Assembly: GCA_029287275.1 (NCBI GenBank)
Contig: JARFRL010000416.1
Location: forward strand, 1 to 9,839
DNA from: Pontiella desulfatans
GTDB lineage: Bacteria; Verrucomicrobiota; Kiritimatiellia; Kiritimatiellales; Pontiellaceae
Direction of reading: 5' to 3'
DNA length: 9,839 nucleotides
A program made the position numbers and the translations under genes. Of the stretch, positions 7,301 through 9,839 are shown in pieces. Every line of letters begins with the position of its first letter. The first letter of the stretch is position 1. The notes under the pieces are model-generated. The model worked only from the letters and a program-made list of their open reading frames with translations. It did not search any database and had not been told where the DNA came from.

Positions 7301-8857
7301 ACCAGTCAGATTCGCTACCTTCCCGACACGATCGACCGTATCGAAATCATCGGGCCAACCGAGCTGAACGAGCAGACTTCGGTACAGCTTTCCTGCATGG
7401 CCTTCTATACCGACGGGTCCAGCGCGGCCGTGACTCCCCTGTGGAGCGAGAACAGTGGCGCCGCGGGAATTGACGCCGCGGGATTGTTCACCGGAAAAAA
7501 CGTGACGAGGGATATCTCGGTAATGGTCACCGCCAGCTTTGATGGCAAGACGGACACGCACGCGATCGTCGTGAAATACGTGCCCCCGGGACTGACCGCT
7601 CTCACGATTCTCGGCCCGTTCTCTTTGGACGAGGGTTCATCCGCGCAATATAGTTGCGTTGGTACGTACGCCGATGGAAGCACGGCCACGGTATCTCCCG
7701 TCTGGAGCGAAAATTCCGCGATCACCACGATTTCGGGAAGCGGCCTGTTGACCGCGGGCGAGATCTCCGCCGACCAGAGCGTGCTCATCTCGGCGAGTCT
7801 AGACGGAATCAGCGTCATTCAGGCCGTGACAATTCGCTATTTGGCGCCGGTTGTTTCGAACATCCAGATCGCCGGTCCGTCCAGCGTCGCGGAAGAGTCT
7901 TCCGCTCAATACACGTGCGAAGCGGTTTATTCCGACGGTTCAAGAACGCCGATCGCGGCTTCCTGGAACGTCTCCGGTTCCGCGGCGATTAGTTCGATCG
8001 GGCTTTTGACGACCGGCAACGTGGGGTCGGATCAAACCGCGACCATCACGGCTTCCTATAACGGGAAATCGGATGATCTGAGCGTCACGATTCAATACGT
8101 CGCTCCTGCCTTGACGGGCGTCGCGGTTTCCGGACCGCGCTTCGTCGACGAAGGCTTGACGGCCTCTTACAACTGCGTCGCGACCTATTCCGACGGAACG
8201 ATTCAGGCCGTGGTTCCTGGCTGGAGTTTGGTCTCGCCGTTCGCCAGCGTGAACGCGTCCGGCCTTCTGATGGCGAACGACGTGTTCGAAGATCAGGACG
8301 TTCAGCTTGTCGCGGACTTCGGGGGCTTTCAGGTGAACTACCTTGTAACCGTGAAATACGTCGCGCCGCCGGTCACGTTGACCGAGTTGCGAATCACGGC
8401 GCCTTCCTCGCTGGAAGAAATCACGGAAACAACCGTGAGTTGCGTCGCGATCTATTCCGATGGAAGCACGGATTCCGTGACCCCCGCCTGGTCGGTTGAC
8501 GCGGCGTTCGCCTCCATCGACGCCGCGGGCGCTCTGAATGTCGGAAACATCGATGAAAACAGCTTGGTCAACGTAACCGCCACCTACTCCGGCGTGACGG
8601 AAACGATCGCGATCGATGTTTCGGCGGTTGGCACGAAAGCGATCTATCCCCTGACCGGTTTGGAAGGAAAGACCGTGAGAGCGCGCCTCTGGGACGAGAT
8701 CGGGCAAACTTGGCATGAACTCGGCGAAATGGAGTCGCCGGTGGAATTGGTGGTGGAGAACGTCACCTCGGGGCAGTGGTATTGGCTCTCCATCGAGGAG
8801 TACGACGCCGCCGCGAGCGACTGGATACTCGTGCACGCGAACTGGATCAGCATGTAA
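4319..8857 (+). CDS. Giant secreted beta-helix protein with six Ig-like repeats
   Basis: A 1512-residue exported protein when started at 4319. A Sec signal peptide (residues 1-31) has basic residues KR, a hydrophobic core and an AALA cleavage site before NFPQPE. An N-terminal region follows, with an Ig/IPT-like part at about 160-255 (FDRVAPGGTFSVFGRDLALG). From 261 a pectate-lyase-3 (GH28-related) parallel beta-helix begins with FNVKDYGAKGDGVANDSQAI and YLPAGTYAHSG, running to about 810. A BACON-like domain (about 814-902, PWISVSGTSG and FTVRVDSALV) leads through a Pro-rich linker to six Ig-like repeats (918-1439). A C-terminal module of about 73 residues closes the protein. Such beta-helix proteins often bind or cleave polysaccharides, but I cannot assign catalytic residues. 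It may be a lyase, a tailspike-like binder or an adhesin. It heads an operon with the next two genes and acts outside the inner membrane. Confidence 0.88.
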   Translation: MQTNLKRPTNTTSLIGTMLVFMIALTGAALANFPQPELTGPSGSPAFPQSFSAFDVSGVVSNYSANAGAPRIAEWMRSNGQGDTMALAGERLSAYQGLAAGRDTHFVFYGQEGATQVLDQGKVQRLDGREVAITLPAGLPADQLYLMWPRNAAGYGAPVAINKADAWWTGFDRVAPGGTFSVFGRDLALGAGKCHLYIEELGRWLTSATSNPYKAEFEMPLDVPVGDYSLWVHNGRGREYGWAKADGVSVVSETIWSGPVFNVKDYGAKGDGVANDSQAISAAFSAADQVDYSTVYLPAGTYAHSGFFPLYNRTKVRLLGAGMELTKIKPHSSHATSSNKDYMIFNCGSDIKVQDLTLAPNAYGGDRMFRIRSQDRVECERVRFSQLESPNANTSLEAIDTHYATYIRFKDCEFILSGAVFLGKGEQLQLDGCHFRGLQDNNTLMASWGGEKISIENCTARSYDDSNVNDGFGWCKGRFFHAMGQWGATQEIYFGGNSTTNMSPRPAAGVDQNSGEQFMSEGENIRWRGAPSSVSASAITLPGFGSGSGDLLTVVSGTGMGQTREVLSAAGGVVTVDEPWHVRPDASSVIVVGTYTRRMVVYDNYFEGAKRAVTSGTHSATTAVEPYGGAIDWIVDGNIMKDLRYSVQQFSIFKDRTEGVDAYVSMPHFFNRYTDNVIDGCRAGINIMVIKEPRYPYGALGDPSYFGVLYRDNEIKNAVSSALQTSAGGVSEAKFAMTVFERNQIQTESKCVIEASGQENHIWIDNSFTGNGSGNGMEIGSGHVPALIGNEWAAFSNPYAGSTPGAVLELPKRTIGLSDADPSSPVRVNNAGTAPMSWSATSSEPWISVSGTSGAVVGEEAAGQFTVRVDSALVPAATAEAVVDIETTDGQVKQLTVIYSADGIDPFPPVEPPPAPLLTGIAISGPSFINEGATARFYCSATYSDGSSAQVTPTWSENSTFASIAQDGLLTAADVASDQSVTVSASFEGETASLTSQIRYLPDTIDRIEIIGPTELNEQTSVQLSCMAFYTDGSSAAVTPLWSENSGAAGIDAAGLFTGKNVTRDISVMVTASFDGKTDTHAIVVKYVPPGLTALTILGPFSLDEGSSAQYSCVGTYADGSTATVSPVWSENSAITTISGSGLLTAGEISADQSVLISASLDGISVIQAVTIRYLAPVVSNIQIAGPSSVAEESSAQYTCEAVYSDGSRTPIAASWNVSGSAAISSIGLLTTGNVGSDQTATITASYNGKSDDLSVTIQYVAPALTGVAVSGPRFVDEGLTASYNCVATYSDGTIQAVVPGWSLVSPFASVNASGLLMANDVFEDQDVQLVADFGGFQVNYLVTVKYVAPPVTLTELRITAPSSLEEITETTVSCVAIYSDGSTDSVTPAWSVDAAFASIDAAGALNVGNIDENSLVNVTATYSGVTETIAIDVSAVGTKAIYPLTGLEGKTVRARLWDEIGQTWHELGEMESPVELVVENVTSGQWYWLSIEEYDAAASDWILVHANWISM
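7070..8635 (+). repeat. Six tandem bacterial Ig-like repeats (about 261 bp each)
   Basis: Units begin at 7070, 7331, 7592, 7853, 8111 and 8378, with lengths of 261, 261, 261, 258, 267 and about 258 bp. Each begins with a pattern like LTGIAISGP, then C-x-A/G-x-Y-x-DGS, V-x-P-x-WS, a GLLTA-like turn, DQ-V and AS-x-x-G. Each ends in a strand such as IRYLAP or VKYVAP. They resemble Big_2-type Ig domains. The DNA copies have diverged clearly, so the array is old rather than a recent expansion. Every unit has exactly one cysteine, always just before the YSDGS-type motif. Confidence 0.85.
8636..8854 (+). other. C-terminal WDE module shared with the next gene product
   Basis: The last 73 residues of the giant protein (from KAIYPLTGLEG) differ from the Ig-like repeats. 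They contain RLWDEIGQTWHELGEM, then SGQWYWLSIEE and DWILVHANWISM. The adjacent 98-residue secreted protein has the same order: VWDEGAGEWLGEF, then WGKWYWVGLWDE and FGKWIGHF, also ending at the C-terminus. Similarity is strongest at WDE-x-x-G-x-W and WYW. I do not recognise it as a named domain. A role in anchoring, sorting or partner binding is inferred from its position. Confidence 0.55.
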
Positions 8858-8874
8858 TGAAAGGATACGAAACA

Positions 8875-9171
8875 ATGAAAAAATCAATCTTGGCATCAAT
8901 TCTGTTTATAGTCTGTCTCAACGCTTTCAGCGGCGTTGCCGGCCTCCCGAGAGAACGGGTCGCGATACCGGTGGTTGAAGGATCCCATCTGGTGTGCGTC
9001 TGGGACGAAGGAGCTGGCGAGTGGCTGGGCGAATTCGAAGCTTATGATCACGCGGGCACATACGAGTTTCAGCTCCCCGAATGGGGCAAGTGGTACTGGG
9101 TTGGGCTGTGGGACGAAGCGACTGGAGAATATGTGTTTGGAAAATGGATCGGCCATTTCCTGACCCATTAA
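8875..9171 (+). CDS. Small secreted protein with duplicated WDE motif
   Basis: A 98-residue protein started at ATG 8875, with AAGGA (8861-8865) 9 nt upstream. An in-frame ATG at 8857, overlapping the previous stop codon as TAATG, would add six residues (MKGYET) before the natural signal-peptide N-terminus MKKSIL. The signal peptide covers about residues 1-23 (hydrophobic LASILFIVCLNAFSGVAG). The mature part of about 75 residues is rich in Trp, Glu and Gly. It holds two related halves, VCVWDEGAGEWL and VGLWDEATGEYV, joined by GTYEFQLPEWGKWYW and ending in KWIGHFLTH. It resembles the C-terminal module of the preceding giant protein. I do not recognise a named family. It lies 17 nt after the giant gene and 18 nt before a lipoprotein gene, so it is almost certainly co-transcribed and exported. 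Confidence 0.75.
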   Translation: MKKSILASILFIVCLNAFSGVAGLPRERVAIPVVEGSHLVCVWDEGAGEWLGEFEAYDHAGTYEFQLPEWGKWYWVGLWDEATGEYVFGKWIGHFLTH

Positions 9172-9189
9172 ACGGAAGCGAGACGACAC

Positions 9190-9636
9190 ATGAAAACGAT
9201 TACTATGATTAGTGGAGTTTTAGCCGCGGCGATGTTTTCCGGCTGCGCGTCGATGGAAGGCGCGAAAGGCCCTCAAGGGCCGCGGCTGACTGGCGGTGGT
9301 TATTCAAACGAGTATGAATCCTACGCCGAGGTCGGCGTCGAGTTTTCCTCAGTGGGCGACTTCGTCGCGCTGGTTTCGCCAAATCGGTGGAAATCACCGC
9401 TGAAGACGGGCGGCAGCCTTTCGTGGGTGAATCCCGTGGCTTGGAGCGATGACGCGGGCCGAACGGGCCGTATTTTGCTGGGCGAGGTCGTCGTGGTGGG
9501 CGGCGTGGTCGCGGCGGCTTCCATTGGCGGTGGCGGCGGTGGCGACACCGCGGATACCACCGGCGGAACGGCGCTTCCCGCGGGACCAGGTGGCGCCGAT
9601 CCGGGCGCTCCTCCTCCGACTCCATCCTTCCCTTAA
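9190..9636 (+). CDS. Putative lipoprotein with Gly/Pro-rich tail
   Basis: A 148-residue protein. The N-terminus MKTITMISGVLAAAMFSGCA is a type II signal peptide with lipobox F-S-G-C, so lipidation at Cys19 and membrane anchoring are expected. The mature part starts with ASMEGAKGPQGPRLTGGGYS, followed by an acidic/aromatic segment (NEYESYAEVGVEF) and VSPNRWKSPLKTGGSL. A hydrophobic stretch, ILLGEVVVVGGVVAAASI, could be a membrane or amyloid-like segment. It ends in a low-complexity tail of six glycines followed by Gly/Ala/Pro residues (ADPGAPPPTPSFP). I do not recognise the family. The ribosome site is weak (GGAAGCGAG, 9174-9182). It is the last gene before a strong terminator, so it probably belongs to the operon of the beta-helix protein. 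It may tether that system to the envelope, which is inferred from context only. Confidence 0.75.
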   Translation: MKTITMISGVLAAAMFSGCASMEGAKGPQGPRLTGGGYSNEYESYAEVGVEFSSVGDFVALVSPNRWKSPLKTGGSLSWVNPVAWSDDAGRTGRILLGEVVVVGGVVAAASIGGGGGGDTADTTGGTALPAGPGGADPGAPPPTPSFP

Positions 9637-9689
9637 GTCGGGAGCGCGGACAAGAAGAGCTTGCTTTGCGTCTCTTTGATGGTCTAAAG

Positions 9690-9718
9690 AACAGCCAGAA
9701 TTTATTCCGGCTGTTTTT
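9690..9718 (+). terminator. Intrinsic terminator of the surface-protein operon
   Basis: AACAGCCAGAA (9690-9700) and TTCCGGCTGTT (9705-9715) form 10 of 11 pairs around the loop TTTA. The stem runs straight into a five-T tract (9714-9718), then AATTTT. It is 53 nt after the stop codon of the lipoprotein gene and just upstream of the next one. Confidence 0.85.
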
Positions 9719-9736
9719 AATTTTAGGAGCTTTTGA

Positions 9737-9839
9737 ATGCTGAAATTGATATCCCGATTCTCCGCGGTGGCGCTGTTCGCGCTGTTGACGGCGTGTGTCA
9801 CCTCCGATGTTTCCTCCGTTTCCACGCAGGCGTTCGTTC
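9737..9839 (+). CDS. Putative lipoprotein, 3'-truncated by window end
   Basis: Only the first 34 codons are visible. The ATG at 9737 has an ideal Shine-Dalgarno AGGAG (9725-9729) 7 nt upstream. The N-terminus MLKLISRFSAVALFALLTAC is a type II signal peptide with lipobox L-T-A-C, so Cys20 should be lipidated; VTSDVSSVSTQAFV follows. The Asp is not at position +2 after the Cys, so an inner-membrane retention signal of the classic E. coli type is not seen. The function cannot be judged from this fragment. Its Shine-Dalgarno lies 6 nt after the terminator T tract. I see no separate promoter in that gap, so expression may depend on read-through or on a promoter upstream of the hairpin. Confidence 0.7.
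   Translation, partial: MLKLISRFSAVALFALLTACVTSDVSSVSTQAFV

Noticed and set aside
8604..8615. 12-bp palindrome CGATCGCGATCG
   Set aside because: It lies inside well-supported coding sequence and follows from Thr-Ile-Ala-Ile-Asp codons; there are no flanking repeats.

Overview
The window reads as an accessory stretch of a GC-rich, Gram-negative chromosome. Two lipoprotein signal peptides and several Sec signal peptides point to an outer membrane. The mix of a GH130 enzyme, a DUF2851 protein and a very large secreted beta-helix protein with tandem Ig-like repeats suggests the PVC superphylum (Verrucomicrobiota, Kiritimatiellota or Lentisphaerota). That placement is an inference from gene content; no marker gene or rRNA is present to fix it.

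Positions 1-1651 (plus strand) hold the 3' part of a GH130 glycoside phosphorylase/hydrolase followed 14 nt later by nagB, a glucosamine-6-phosphate deaminase. Together they look like the end of a sugar-salvage operon, plausibly for beta-mannosyl or GlcNAc-containing glycans. A DUF2851 protein on the minus strand (1629-2996) runs tail-to-tail into nagB, with the two stop ends overlapping by 23 bp. Divergent from it, an unrecognised soluble protein is encoded at 3060-3590, probably starting at 3081.

Positions 3591-4318 hold no convincing gene but carry several inverted repeats. One pair is mutually exclusive (4000-4025 versus 4005-4044), and a strong 12-position hairpin lies at 4237-4265. This is the likely promoter and leader region of the next operon.

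Positions 4319-9636 form a compact plus-strand operon with gaps of 17 and 18 nt. Its first gene encodes an exported protein of about 1512 residues: signal peptide, N-terminal Ig-like region, pectate-lyase-3 type parallel beta-helix, BACON-like domain, six tandem Ig-like repeats and a small C-terminal module. The second encodes a 98-residue secreted protein that appears to be a free-standing relative of that C-terminal module. The third encodes a lipoprotein with a Gly/Pro-rich tail. A clear intrinsic terminator follows (9690-9718), and then the first 34 codons of a second lipoprotein, cut off by the window end. The operon looks like a cell-surface or extracellular-matrix system. The shared module in two adjacent secreted products is the most interesting feature of the window.
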